Positions 1 through 6,029 of a stretch of 6,685 nucleotides of DNA are shown one piece after another (within the stretch, counting starts at the first letter, position 1; each line of letters opens with the position of its first letter). Source of the DNA: Alphaproteobacteria bacterium (GTDB lineage: Bacteria; Pseudomonadota; Alphaproteobacteria; BOG-932; Roseiterribacteraceae). The translations under genes and the position numbers were made by a program. The notes under the pieces are model-generated. The model did not search any database, was not told the DNA's origin, and worked only from the letters and a program-made list of their open reading frames with translations. The DNA is taken from contig CAJCJC010000102.1 in the NCBI GenBank assembly GCA_903970575.1, positions 1 through 6,685 of the forward strand, written 5' to 3'.

Positions 1-64
1 GCGGTTGATTTTCCGATTCGAGGGCGAGGACGCAACCGACGTCGATCTCGTCGATTATCGCTGA
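1..64 (+). CDS. higB: HigB/RelE-like toxin, C-terminal end only
   Basis: Only the last 20 codons are visible, in the frame starting at base 2 and ending in TGA at 62-64. The peptide reads RLIFRFEGEDATDVDLVDYR. The pattern F-R-F-(E)-G-x-D-A-x-D-V-D-x-V-D-Y followed by a final basic residue or His is typical of the last strands of HigB-type toxins of the RelE fold. These cut mRNA on the ribosome. The gene lies 18 bases upstream of a HigA antitoxin, and the toxin-first order is usual for HigBA. The catalytic residues and the promoter lie outside the window, so it cannot be judged whether the toxin is intact. The family call rests on a short tail plus the neighbour. Confidence 0.72.
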   Translation, partial: RLIFRFEGEDATDVDLVDYR

Positions 65-82
65 CGACAAGGAGAAACGACC

Positions 83-388
83 ATGGAGATGTACGATCCA
101 CCCCATCCGGAGGAAGCTATTCGCGAGGGCTGCCTGGAACCCCTCGGGCTGACCGTTGGCGCCGCGGCCGAAGGTTTGGGCGGGGCGCGGAGGACGCTGT
201 CCTCGATCCTGAACGGGCATGCCGGCATCTCGCCGGAAATGGCGATCCACCTTGAAATGGCTGGATGGTCGACAGCCGACGCCTGGCTGCGGATGCAGTT
301 GCGGCATGATTTGTGGCAGGCCAGGCAGCGGGCGGCGCACATTCACGTCAAGCCGTTCGCGGCGCCGGTAGGGCCAGCCGCCGGCTAA
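83..388 (+). CDS. higA: HigA-type antitoxin, XRE-family HTH protein
   Basis: A 101-residue protein. Its start, [11 protein letters not shown] at residues 5-15, is the N-terminal signature of HigA antitoxins. A helix-turn-helix follows at about residues 24-60, with A-A-E-G-L-G then [10 protein letters not shown] and G-I-S-P-E-M-A. The family's closing W-L-x-x-Q-x-x-x-D-L-W-Q-A pattern covers residues 68-80. The protein should bind and neutralise HigB and repress its own operon through an operator that would lie upstream of the window. The ATG at 83 is well supported by an AAGGAG Shine-Dalgarno sequence at 69-74. An oddity is E-M-A-G-W-S at 58-63, where relatives usually have a K-A-F-G-like stretch. 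The tail after residue 88 (Pro/Ala/Gly-rich) is not recognisable. The gene ends convergently with the flavoprotein gene. Confidence 0.88.
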   Translation: MEMYDPPHPEEAIREGCLEPLGLTVGAAAEGLGGARRTLSSILNGHAGISPEMAIHLEMAGWSTADAWLRMQLRHDLWQARQRAAHIHVKPFAAPVGPAAG

Positions 389-405
389 CCCACGCCCAAT
401 CGCAA

Positions 406-433
406 AAGCGCCTATCGTATCGCCGAGGCGTTT
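406..433. terminator. Weak stem-loop between convergent genes, possible bidirectional terminator
   Basis: Bases 406-413 can pair with 426-433. CGCCT/AGGCG forms the core, extended by one G-T pair and two A-T pairs, with a 12-base loop. A short A run (404-407) and TTT (431-433) flank the core, so each strand ends in a brief U stretch. It lies in the 59-base gap between the higA stop and the stop of the minus-strand flavoprotein gene, where a shared terminator would be expected. The U tracts are short and the loop is large, so this is tentative. Confidence 0.35.
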
Positions 434-447
434 CAGCTTCCTCGGGC

Positions 448-1845
448 TCAATCCCCGGTCGTGATCCGCTCCACCAGTTGCCCCACGGTCGGGATGAAGC
501 CGTTCGCGTAGAACGGGTCGTCGCGGAACCGGTAGGCGTTATGGCCGGCGAACATCAATTGATGCTGCACGTCCTCCGAGTGGCTGATGTTTTGCAGCGT
601 CTTCTGGATGCAATAGGACCGCGGGTCGGCCTTCTTGCCGGTGGTCCCGGCTTCGTTCTGCGCCCAGTTGGAAAACTGGCAGGCCGACAGGCAGCCCATG
701 CAGTTGATCTGGTCGGTCAGGATTTCATTGGCCGATTCCGGCGTCACGAAGATCACCGTATTGTCCGGCGTCTTCATGGCCTGGGTAAAGCCCTGGGCGA
801 TCCATGCCTCGGCGCGACGGCGATCGTGATCGGTCAGATAGATGATGCGTCCCCGCCGCCCGATCGGAAACTCGACCGTATGGTCGCCCACGGATTCGAC
901 CGAAAACGCCACCTGCCGTTCCGACCGTTCCTGCAACTCGCGCAGGAAGGGGTTGACCACGGCCGAGGAATAAAATCCGGTCGGGCTGAACTTGTTCAGA
1001 TAAACGTCGCCGGGTCGGAGCGTCCGCAGCCGATCGCGCCAGGCGTCCGAGATGGGGCTTTCCTGCGTCAGCAAGGGCCGCGTGCCGAACTGGAACGCGA
1101 TGGGTCCAAGATCGGGGTTGTCGATCCAATCCTCCCATTCGCGCAAATACCAGACGCCGCCGGCCATGATGATCGGCACCTCGCCCAGGCCAAACCCGCG
1201 CATGACTTCGCGCAGCGCCAGGACGCGCGGCAGCGGGTCCTCCGGCTTCGCCGGATCCTCGCTATTCGACAGGCCGTTATGGCCCCCCGCCAGCCAGGGG
1301 TCTTCATAGACCACGGCCCCCAGCCATTCCGGGAACCGATTATAGGCGCGCCGCCACAACGCATTGAAGGCGCGGCCGGACGAGACGATCGGGTAATAAT
1401 AGACGCCGAATTCGGCGCACAGCTCGGCCAGGCGATAGGGCATGCCGGCGCCGCATGTCACGCCATGGATCATGCCTTTCGTACCTTCCAGCACGCCGCT
1501 CAATATCCGTTCGGCCGCCGCCATCTCCCACAACACATTCATATGAATGCGCCCCTGGCCGTTGGCGCGTTCATGCGCCACCTGGGTCTGGGCGATGCCG
1601 CCGCGGATCGCATAGGCGATCAGCTCCTCATGGCGCTCGCGCCGGGTCCGGCCATAGTAATGCTGGGGAATGAAATTGCCGTGCGAATCATAGCTGTCCG
1701 GGTTGACGCCGGAAAACGTTCCGACGCCGCCGGCCGCGGCCCAAGCGCCGGAGCTTTCGCCATTGGAGACGGCGATGCCCTTTCCGCCCTCGACAATCGG
1801 CAAAACTTCAAGACCCGACATTCTGATCGGATTCAGCGACCGCAC
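448..1845 (-). CDS. Nitronate monooxygenase-like (NPD family) flavin oxidoreductase with C-terminal four-Cys extension
   Basis: A 465-residue protein of the 2-nitropropane dioxygenase/nitronate monooxygenase family, FMN-dependent TIM-barrel enzymes. Visible marks in order: G-G-V-G-T-F at 39-44, V-T-C-G-A-G-M-P at 129-136, L-A-G-G-H-N-G at 185-191 (its His189 fits the active-site His of the family), P-I-I-M-A-G-G-V at 224-231 (FMN phosphate loop) and Q-F-G-T-R-P-L-L-T-Q-E-S at 252-263. Ordinary members have about 320-370 residues. Here an extension follows, with cysteines at 382, 385, 389 and 412 (C-x2-C-x3-C-x22-C), a pattern that could hold an Fe-S cluster or zinc. The substrate is unknown, and 'nitronate monooxygenase' may be only a family label. 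The start is GTG at 1845, chosen because GGAGGG lies 5 bases upstream. An in-frame ATG at 1821 (residue 9) is the alternative but has a poorer ribosome site. No signal peptide or membrane segment is seen, so it is probably cytoplasmic. Confidence 0.82.
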   Translation of the reverse strand: MRSLNPIRMSGLEVLPIVEGGKGIAVSNGESSGAWAAAGGVGTFSGVNPDSYDSHGNFIPQHYYGRTRRERHEELIAYAIRGGIAQTQVAHERANGQGRIHMNVLWEMAAAERILSGVLEGTKGMIHGVTCGAGMPYRLAELCAEFGVYYYPIVSSGRAFNALWRRAYNRFPEWLGAVVYEDPWLAGGHNGLSNSEDPAKPEDPLPRVLALREVMRGFGLGEVPIIMAGGVWYLREWEDWIDNPDLGPIAFQFGTRPLLTQESPISDAWRDRLRTLRPGDVYLNKFSPTGFYSSAVVNPFLRELQERSERQVAFSVESVGDHTVEFPIGRRGRIIYLTDHDRRRAEAWIAQGFTQAMKTPDNTVIFVTPESANEILTDQINCMGCLSACQFSNWAQNEAGTTGKKADPRSYCIQKTLQNISHSEDVQHQLMFAGHNAYRFRDDPFYANGFIPTVGQLVERITTGD

Positions 1846-1850
1846 TTCCG

Positions 1851-1856
1851 CCCTCC
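1851..1856 (-). promoter_or_regulatory. Ribosome binding site supporting the GTG start of the flavoprotein gene
   Basis: On the minus strand GGAGGG lies 5 bases before the GTG at 1845. It favours GTG over the in-frame ATG at 1821, which has only weak purine-rich sequence before it. Confidence 0.55.
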
Positions 1857-1899
1857 GCCCCGCCGCCCGCCGGCGCCGGTCAATTTTCTTAACATGCTT

Positions 1900-1929
1900 C
1901 TATATAGGTGCTCCGGTCCCGATCGTGAG
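1900..1929 (-). promoter_or_regulatory. Possible promoter for the flavoprotein gene
   Basis: An AT-rich patch (about 1881-1907) stands out in a very GC-rich gap. On the minus strand TATATA at 1906-1901, inside the palindrome CTATATAG, could be a -10 element. The matching -35 position (1929-1924, CTCACG) agrees with TTGACA at only three of six bases. A start here would give a 5' leader of roughly 50 bases. The evidence is position and base composition only. Confidence 0.22.
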
Positions 1930-1977
1930 GGGAGACTGGGAGATTGCCGCCGCTGCGCGCGGCGCCCTCCCAGCCCC
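1929..1977 (-). terminator. Strong hairpin downstream of pnp, without U tract
   Basis: CTGGGAG at 1936-1942 pairs perfectly with CTCCCAG at 1967-1973. Inside it GCCGC (1946-1950) pairs with GCGGC (1959-1963) around an 8-base loop. Outside, GGGG (1929-1932) can pair with CCCC (1974-1977) across a three-base bulge. The structure begins 33 bases after the pnp stop on the minus strand. No run of T follows on either strand, so it is not a standard intrinsic terminator. It may mark a processed or protected 3' end of the pnp mRNA, or a Rho-dependent end. Confidence 0.4.
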
Positions 1978-2009
1978 CTGATCCGTCGGTCCGCTGTCGA
2001 TCCGCGACT

Positions 2010-4133
2010 TCAGCTCGCCTTTTGGGCCAAATCCTCGCCGGTTTCCTGATTGACCGATTTCATCGACAGCTTGATCTTGCCGCGATCGTCGAACCCGATG
2101 ACCTTGACCTTGACCTCGTCGCCCATGTTGACGACATCCGTCGTCCGGTTCACCCGCTGCGGCGCCAGCTCCGAGATGTGGACCAGACCGTCGCGCGAGC
2201 CGAGGAAGTTCACGAAAGCGCCGAAATCGACCACTTTCACAACCTTGCCGGTATAGACGACGTTCATTTCCGGTTCGGCCACGATGCCCCTGATCCAGGC
2301 GATGGCGCGCTCGGCCGCCGCGCTGTCGGTCGCGGCCACCTTGACGGTGCCGTCATCCGAAATATCGATCTTGGCGCCGGTCGTCTCGGTGATCTCGCGG
2401 ATCACCTTGCCGCCGGTGCCGATGATTTCGCGAATCTTGTCCTTGGGCACCTGGATCACGGTGATGCGCGGCGCGTTCTCGCTCACGCCCTGGCGGGCCG
2501 TGGTCAGCGCCTTGGACATTTCACCCAGGATGTGGATGCGTCCGTCCTTGGCCTGATCGAGCGCGATCCGCATGATCTCCTCGGTAATCGAGGTGATCTT
2601 GATATCCATCTGCAAGGCCGTGATGCCCTTTTCGGTGCCTGCGACCTTGAAGTCCATGTCGCCCAGATGATCCTCGTCGCCCAGAATGTCCGACAGAACG
2701 GCGAAACGCTCGCCTTCCTTGATCAGTCCCATGGCGATTCCGGCCACCGGACGGGGCAGGGGAGCGCCCGCGTCCATCAGCGACAGGGAGGAGCCGCACA
2801 CCGTCGCCATGGAGGAGGAACCGTTGGATTCCGTGATCTCCGACACGATACGGATCGTGTAGGGGAAATCTTCCTTCTTCGGCAGCACGGGGTGCAGGGC
2901 GCGCCAGGCGAGCTTGCCATGGCCGATTTCGCGGCGGCCCGGCGAGCCCATGCGGCCGGTCTCGCCCACGGAGTAGGACGGGAAGTTATAATGCAGCGTG
3001 AAATGCTCGCGGTATTCGCCCGCCAGAGCGTCGATGATCTGCTCGTCCTGCCCGGTGCCGAGCGTGGTCACGACCAGCGCCTGGGTTTCGCCACGGGTGA
3101 ACAGGGCCGAGCCATGGGCGCGCGGCAGGATGCCGACCTCGCTGACGATCGGGCGCACGGTCTTGGTGTCGCGGCCGTCGATGCGCACGCCGGTGTCCAG
3201 GATCTGGCCGCGCACGATGTCGGATTCCAGCTCCTTGAAAATCTTGCCGGCGTCCTGAAGGTCGTGGCCGGCATCGGCCTCGGCGGTCAGGCTTTCCGTC
3301 ATCTTTTTCTTGGCCGCCGACAGTTTCTCGTGGCGACCCTGCTTGACCCGCTCCAGATAGGCGGCGGCGATATCGGCGCCCACCAGACCCGTGATCTTCT
3401 CCTTCAGCGCGGCATGCGCGGGCGCCTCGACCGGAAGCTCCCACGGGTCCTTCGCGCAGAGTTCCGCCAGGTCGATGATCAGGTTGATAACCTGCGAGAA
3501 TTCCTTTTGGCCGAACGTGACCGCGCCCAGCATAATCTCTTCCGAAAGCTCATGCGCTTCGGATTCGACCATCAGCACGCCTTCGACCGTGCCCGCCACG
3601 ACGAGGTCGAGCTGCGTCGTCTCGGCCCGATCCATCGTCGGATTCAGGATATAGTTGGCGCCGTCATAACCGACGCGCGCCGCGCCGATCGGGCCCAGGA
3701 ACGGAATGCCAGACAGGGTCAAAGCCGCGGAGGCGCCAATCAGCGACGGGATGTCCGAATCGTTTTCCAGATCGTGCGACAGAACCGTGCAGATGACCTG
3801 AGTCTCGTTACGAAAGCCCGGCGCGAAGAGCGGCCGGATCGGCCGGTCGATCAGACGCGAAATCAGGACTTCCTTTTCTGCGGGACGGCCTTCGCGCTTG
3901 AAAAAGCCGCCCGGAATCTTGCCGGCGGCGAAAGCCTTTTCCTGGTAATGGACGGTCAGCGGGAAGAAATCGATGCCCACCTTCGGCGATTTCTCGCCCA
4001 CCACGGTGCACAGAACGGTCGTTTCGCCATAGGTCACAAGGACCGCGGCGTCGGCTTGCCGCGCGATTTTGCCGGTTTCGAGCACAAGGGGCCGGCCTCC
4101 CCAAATCATTTCTTTTCGGTAGATGTTAAACAT
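2010..4133 (-). CDS. pnp: Polyribonucleotide nucleotidyltransferase (PNPase)
   Basis: A 707-residue enzyme that degrades RNA 3'-to-5' with phosphate, releasing nucleoside diphosphates. It acts as a trimer in the cytoplasm. Domains in order: first RNase PH-like core (about 10-145), helical linker (about 240-310), second RNase PH-like core (about 315-540), KH domain (about 557-615) and S1 domain (about 622-692). Key sites: the RNA-channel loop F-F-K-R-E-G-R-P at 77-84, phosphate-site R-R at 400-401, and [12 protein letters not shown] at 485-496, whose Asp488, Asp494 and Lys496 align with the catalytic Asp/Asp/Lys of E. coli. The KH loop G-T-G-G is at 572-575. Length and start are normal for Alphaproteobacteria. 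AAAGGA sits 5 bases before the ATG. The protein stops soon after S1. It is last in the infB-rbfA-truB-rpsO-pnp row and is separated from rpsO by a structured 211-base leader that probably controls it. Confidence 0.98.
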   Translation of the reverse strand: MFNIYRKEMIWGGRPLVLETGKIARQADAAVLVTYGETTVLCTVVGEKSPKVGIDFFPLTVHYQEKAFAAGKIPGGFFKREGRPAEKEVLISRLIDRPIRPLFAPGFRNETQVICTVLSHDLENDSDIPSLIGASAALTLSGIPFLGPIGAARVGYDGANYILNPTMDRAETTQLDLVVAGTVEGVLMVESEAHELSEEIMLGAVTFGQKEFSQVINLIIDLAELCAKDPWELPVEAPAHAALKEKITGLVGADIAAAYLERVKQGRHEKLSAAKKKMTESLTAEADAGHDLQDAGKIFKELESDIVRGQILDTGVRIDGRDTKTVRPIVSEVGILPRAHGSALFTRGETQALVVTTLGTGQDEQIIDALAGEYREHFTLHYNFPSYSVGETGRMGSPGRREIGHGKLAWRALHPVLPKKEDFPYTIRIVSEITESNGSSSMATVCGSSLSLMDAGAPLPRPVAGIAMGLIKEGERFAVLSDILGDEDHLGDMDFKVAGTEKGITALQMDIKITSITEEIMRIALDQAKDGRIHILGEMSKALTTARQGVSENAPRITVIQVPKDKIREIIGTGGKVIREITETTGAKIDISDDGTVKVAATDSAAAERAIAWIRGIVAEPEMNVVYTGKVVKVVDFGAFVNFLGSRDGLVHISELAPQRVNRTTDVVNMGDEVKVKVIGFDDRGKIKLSMKSVNQETGEDLAQKAS

Positions 4134-4150
4134 AGTTATCCTTTCAAGCC

Positions 4151-4178
4151 GTCACCCAGCCCGCCCTATTGCGGTGAC
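4151..4178 (-). promoter_or_regulatory. Stem-loop just upstream of the pnp ribosome binding site
   Basis: GTCACC (4151-4156) and GGTGAC (4173-4178) are exact complements, giving a 6-bp stem with a 16-base loop. On the transcript it ends 6 bases before the AAAGGA of pnp, so its folding could influence ribosome access. It has no U tract, so it is not a standard terminator. Confidence 0.35.
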
Positions 4179-4259
4179 CGGGTCGAGCATTCTGGCCGGC
4201 CCCATTGCCGGTGAACGCCCGCGTCGAACTGGTCTTCTCGACTCTTTACGCCAATTGGC

Positions 4260-4306
4260 TCGCGCCCCAGTCCTCTTGGAACCATTCCTCGAGGGTTAGG
4301 GCGCGA
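4260..4306 (-). promoter_or_regulatory. Long imperfect hairpin in the pnp leader, candidate RNase III site
   Basis: TCGCGCCC (4260-4267) pairs over 8 bp with GGGCGCGA (4299-4306). After a 4x4 internal loop, CCTC (4272-4275) pairs with GAGG (4291-4294). After a 2x2 internal loop, GGAA (4278-4281) pairs with TTCC (4285-4288) around a three-base loop. This rod-like 47-base stem lies about 126 bases upstream of the pnp start on the transcript. Its shape and place match the leader hairpin that RNase III cuts in E. coli pnp mRNA. A competing 5-bp stem (4302-4306 with 4314-4318) would exclude it. The function is inferred. Confidence 0.45.
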
Positions 4307-4344
4307 ACGATGCTCGCGATCCGCCGGATATCCGCCGTCGCCGC

Positions 4345-4614
4345 TTAGCGGCGCAGGCCAAGACGCTGAATGATCTCGTCATATCGCGGCCGATGCTTGT
4401 TCTTCAGGTAATCGAGCAAACGCCGACGCTGACCGACCATCACCAGCAACCCGCGGCGGCTGTGAACGTCTTTCTTATGCGTTTGCAGATGTTCGGTCAG
4501 GTTGCGGATGCGTTCGGAGAGAATCGCGATCTGCACTTCGGCCGAGCCAGTATCGCCCGGCGCCTTGCCGTACTCGGTGACGAGTATGGCCTTGCGTTCA
4601 ATAGTAATCGACAT
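4345..4614 (-). CDS. rpsO: 30S ribosomal protein S15
   Basis: An 89-residue protein, exactly the usual S15 length. It starts M-S-I-T-I-E-R-K and contains G-D-T-G-S-A-E-V-Q at 20-28, [11 protein letters not shown] at 39-49, H-S-R-R-G-L-L at 51-57 and R-R-R-L-L-D-Y-L at 63-70. It ends L-G-L-R-R. S15 binds the central domain of 16S rRNA early in 30S assembly and forms a subunit bridge. The His51/Ser52 region is part of the rRNA-binding face in the family. The frame stays open upstream into truB, but the ATG at 4614 is the true start: it gives the family length and has AAGGAG 5 bases before it. That site shares the last base of the truB stop codon. Only 10 bases separate the genes, so translation is probably coupled to truB. 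Confidence 0.98.
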   Translation of the reverse strand: MSITIERKAILVTEYGKAPGDTGSAEVQIAILSERIRNLTEHLQTHKKDVHSRRGLLVMVGQRRRLLDYLKNKHRPRYDEIIQRLGLRR

Positions 4615-4619
4615 CGTGG

Positions 4620-4625
4620 CTCCTT
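4620..4625 (-). promoter_or_regulatory. rpsO ribosome binding site overlapping the truB stop codon
   Basis: On the minus strand the truB TGA runs directly into AAGGAG, which lies 5 bases before the rpsO ATG. It fixes the rpsO start at 4614. A 5-bp stem (4633-4637 with 4649-4653, 11-base loop) in the end of truB lies just upstream. Confidence 0.75.
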
Positions 4626-5566
4626 CAGGTTTCGGTGTTAAAAACGCGCACCGGATGAGCTTCCGCTTTGTCGATCCGCACCATCGCGACGGCGCGTTCC
4701 TGCGATTTCGCAAGAACGATGCCGCCATCGCGCCCTTCGGCCATGAGTTCAGCCAACCAGTTGCGATGAGGGTGCGTAAAGAGACCGACGGATTGTCCGC
4801 TTCTCAGCCGCCGCGCTTCATCCGCCGTCAGGGCCAGGGCCGGGATGTCGTCCAGCGCGGTCTCGATCGGCAGAAGATGCTCGATTAATCCGTCTATATC
4901 GCTCGGTGGCGCTGTAAAGTCCAGTGCTATCGCGTCCTCCGCGCGAAACCGACCGACCGCGAGCCGCCGCAATGCCGAAAGATGCCCCACCGTGCCGAGC
5001 GCCACCGCAAGGTCGCGCGCAAGCGCGCGGACATAGGCGCCCTTGCCGGTTTCAACCTGGAACACCGCGTGATGGGAGTCCTCCATGGCTACGAGGTCGA
5101 ATCCGTGAATGTCGATCCAGCGTGGGACCATCTCGACCGTCTCGCCGGCGCGGGCCATGTCATAGGCGCGCTTGCCGTCGATCTTGATCGCCGAGAAGCG
5201 TGGCGGCGTCTGGCTGATCCGGCCCAGGAATCGCGGCAACATCGCCGCGATCTCGGCGGCGGTTGGCCTTATTTCGCTCCACGCCATCGCCTCGCCCTCG
5301 ACATCGTCGGTCGTCGTGGCCTCGCCCCAGCGCACCGTGAATCGATAAATCTTCCGCGCGTCCATGATATAGGGCACGGTCTTGGTGGCCTCGCCGAGCG
5401 CGATCGGCAGCACGCCCGAGGCCAGCGGGTCGAGCGTGCCGGCATGGCCGATCCGGGCCGCGCCGGTCAGCCGTCGCACTCGCCCGATCGCCTGGGTGGA
5501 GGTTGGACCCACGGGTTTATCGAGATTGATCCAGCCGTCGATCGGCAGGCCTTTGCGCCGCCTCAT
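4625..5566 (-). CDS. truB: tRNA pseudouridine(55) synthase TruB
   Basis: A 313-residue enzyme that isomerises uridine 55 in the T-loop of tRNAs to pseudouridine. E. coli TruB has a similar length. Near the start, [13 protein letters not shown] is at 11-23. The catalytic motif [12 protein letters not shown] is at 40-51 with Asp46 as the nucleophile. K-x-Y-R-F-T-V at 72-78, [13 protein letters not shown] at 119-131 and [10 protein letters not shown] at 176-185 follow, all typical of the family. The frame is open further upstream to 5689 within rbfA, but the start at 5566 is chosen because homology begins there and the next gene upstream ends at 5574. No strong Shine-Dalgarno is seen before this ATG, which suggests reinitiation after rbfA. 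The C-terminal part (about 245-305) is the usual small RNA-binding region and is less conserved. Confidence 0.97.
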   Translation of the reverse strand: MRRRKGLPIDGWINLDKPVGPTSTQAIGRVRRLTGAARIGHAGTLDPLASGVLPIALGEATKTVPYIMDARKIYRFTVRWGEATTTDDVEGEAMAWSEIRPTAAEIAAMLPRFLGRISQTPPRFSAIKIDGKRAYDMARAGETVEMVPRWIDIHGFDLVAMEDSHHAVFQVETGKGAYVRALARDLAVALGTVGHLSALRRLAVGRFRAEDAIALDFTAPPSDIDGLIEHLLPIETALDDIPALALTADEARRLRSGQSVGLFTHPHRNWLAELMAEGRDGGIVLAKSQERAVAMVRIDKAEAHPVRVFNTET

Positions 5567-5573
5567 CGCGGGC

Positions 5574-5999
5574 TTACGGGTCGGAATCGGGCGCGAGATC
5601 GCGTTGGATTTCGGGGGCGCGCAGCAGACCCTCGATCCGCGCGGCGTAGTTGAAGGATGCGTCCAACAGGAAGGAAATACGGGGCGCATGGCGCAACTGG
5701 ACGGCGTGGGCGATTTGCGTCCGGAAAAATGGCGCGGCCCGGTTCAGCGCCGCGACGGTTTCAGCGCCCTGCTCACCGCCCAGCGGCATCACGAAGGCCG
5801 TGGCGTTGGCGAGGTCGGGGCTGACCCTAACCTCCGTCACCGTCACGTTGACGCGCTGAAGGTCCGGATCGCGGGCATGGTTGTCGCGCAGGATTTCGAC
5901 CAGCGCATGGCGCAACTCCTCGCCCACCCGCAACTGCCTTTGGGTGGGCCCGGCCGCCGCGGCTCCCCGCCGCCCGTTCTCTTTTTTTCGCGATGACAC
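5574..5999 (-). CDS. rbfA: Ribosome-binding factor A
   Basis: A 141-residue protein that binds the immature 30S subunit and aids maturation of the 5' end of 16S rRNA. It is needed most in the cold in E. coli. The body is a single KH-like domain: G-P-T-Q-R-Q-L-R-V-G-E-E-L-R at 17-30, V-T-V-T-E-V-R-V-S-P-D-L at 52-63, A-x-A-F-V-M-P-L-G-G at 66-75, the helix kink at 84-95, then R-I-S-F-L-L-D at 107-113. The N-terminal 16 residues are basic and Ala-rich, as in other Alphaproteobacteria. The start is GTG at 5999, with AAGGA 7 bases before it. The KH kink, usually A-x-G in RbfA, reads Ala88-Ala89-Pro90. Codons 4-6 contain seven A in a row. The stop is 7 bases before the truB start, and infB lies 30 bases upstream. 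Confidence 0.96.
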   Translation of the reverse strand: MSSRKKENGRRGAAAAGPTQRQLRVGEELRHALVEILRDNHARDPDLQRVNVTVTEVRVSPDLANATAFVMPLGGEQGAETVAALNRAAPFFRTQIAHAVQLRHAPRISFLLDASFNYAARIEGLLRAPEIQRDLAPDSDP

Positions 6000-6006
6000 G
6001 CAGCAA

Positions 6007-6011
6007 TCCTT
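6007..6011 (-). promoter_or_regulatory. Ribosome binding site for the GTG start of rbfA
   Basis: AAGGA on the minus strand lies 7 bases before GTG at 5999, inside the 30-base gap after the infB stop. It supports GTG as the start. Confidence 0.6.
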
Positions 6012-6029
6012 AACGAGCCGGTCTCTCGA

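Larger units (their letters stand above)
4134..4344 (-). promoter_or_regulatory. rpsO-pnp intergenic region / pnp mRNA leader
   Basis: This is the only large gap inside the minus-strand core cluster. Read on the minus strand it holds, in order after the rpsO stop, a long imperfect hairpin (4306-4260), a 5-bp GC stem (4211-4207 with 4200-4196, loop of six) and a 6-bp stem (4178-4173 with 4156-4151, loop of 16) ending just before the pnp ribosome site. I could not identify a convincing -35/-10 pair or a U-tract terminator for rpsO. In E. coli the same gap carries the rpsO terminator, a pnp promoter and an RNase III-cut hairpin through which PNPase limits its own synthesis. A similar role here is inferred from position and fold. 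Confidence 0.5.

Noticed and set aside
1870..1879. Perfect palindrome CCGGCGCCGG followed by AT-rich sequence
   Set aside because: It leaves no room for a stable loop and no plus-strand gene would need a terminator here. It is likely a by-product of GC content.
313..2049. Open frame of 578 codons on the plus strand
   Set aside because: It overlaps the end of higA and runs antisense to the flavoprotein gene. The composition is that of a mirror frame and there is no recognisable domain.
2099..2116. Short tandem-like repeat of GACCTT units
   Set aside because: It is explained by the E-V-K-V-K-V coding of the S1 domain of PNPase.
4123..4133. Inverted repeat ATGTT-A-AACAT at the pnp start codon
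   Set aside because: The one-base centre cannot form a hairpin and the residues M-F-N are normal for the family. An operator role would be guesswork.
1944..4214. Open frame of 756 codons on the plus strand
   Set aside because: It lies antisense to pnp, which is certain. Its His/Arg/Asp-rich product matches no family I know, and such long frames are common opposite high-GC genes.
4982..5653. Open frame of 223 codons on the plus strand
   Set aside because: Antisense shadow of truB, whose catalytic motif and length are clear.
5982..5988. Run of seven A (minus strand) in codons 4-6 of rbfA, a possible slippage site
   Set aside because: It is in frame and encodes the usual Lys-rich start. No second frame product or stimulatory structure is apparent.
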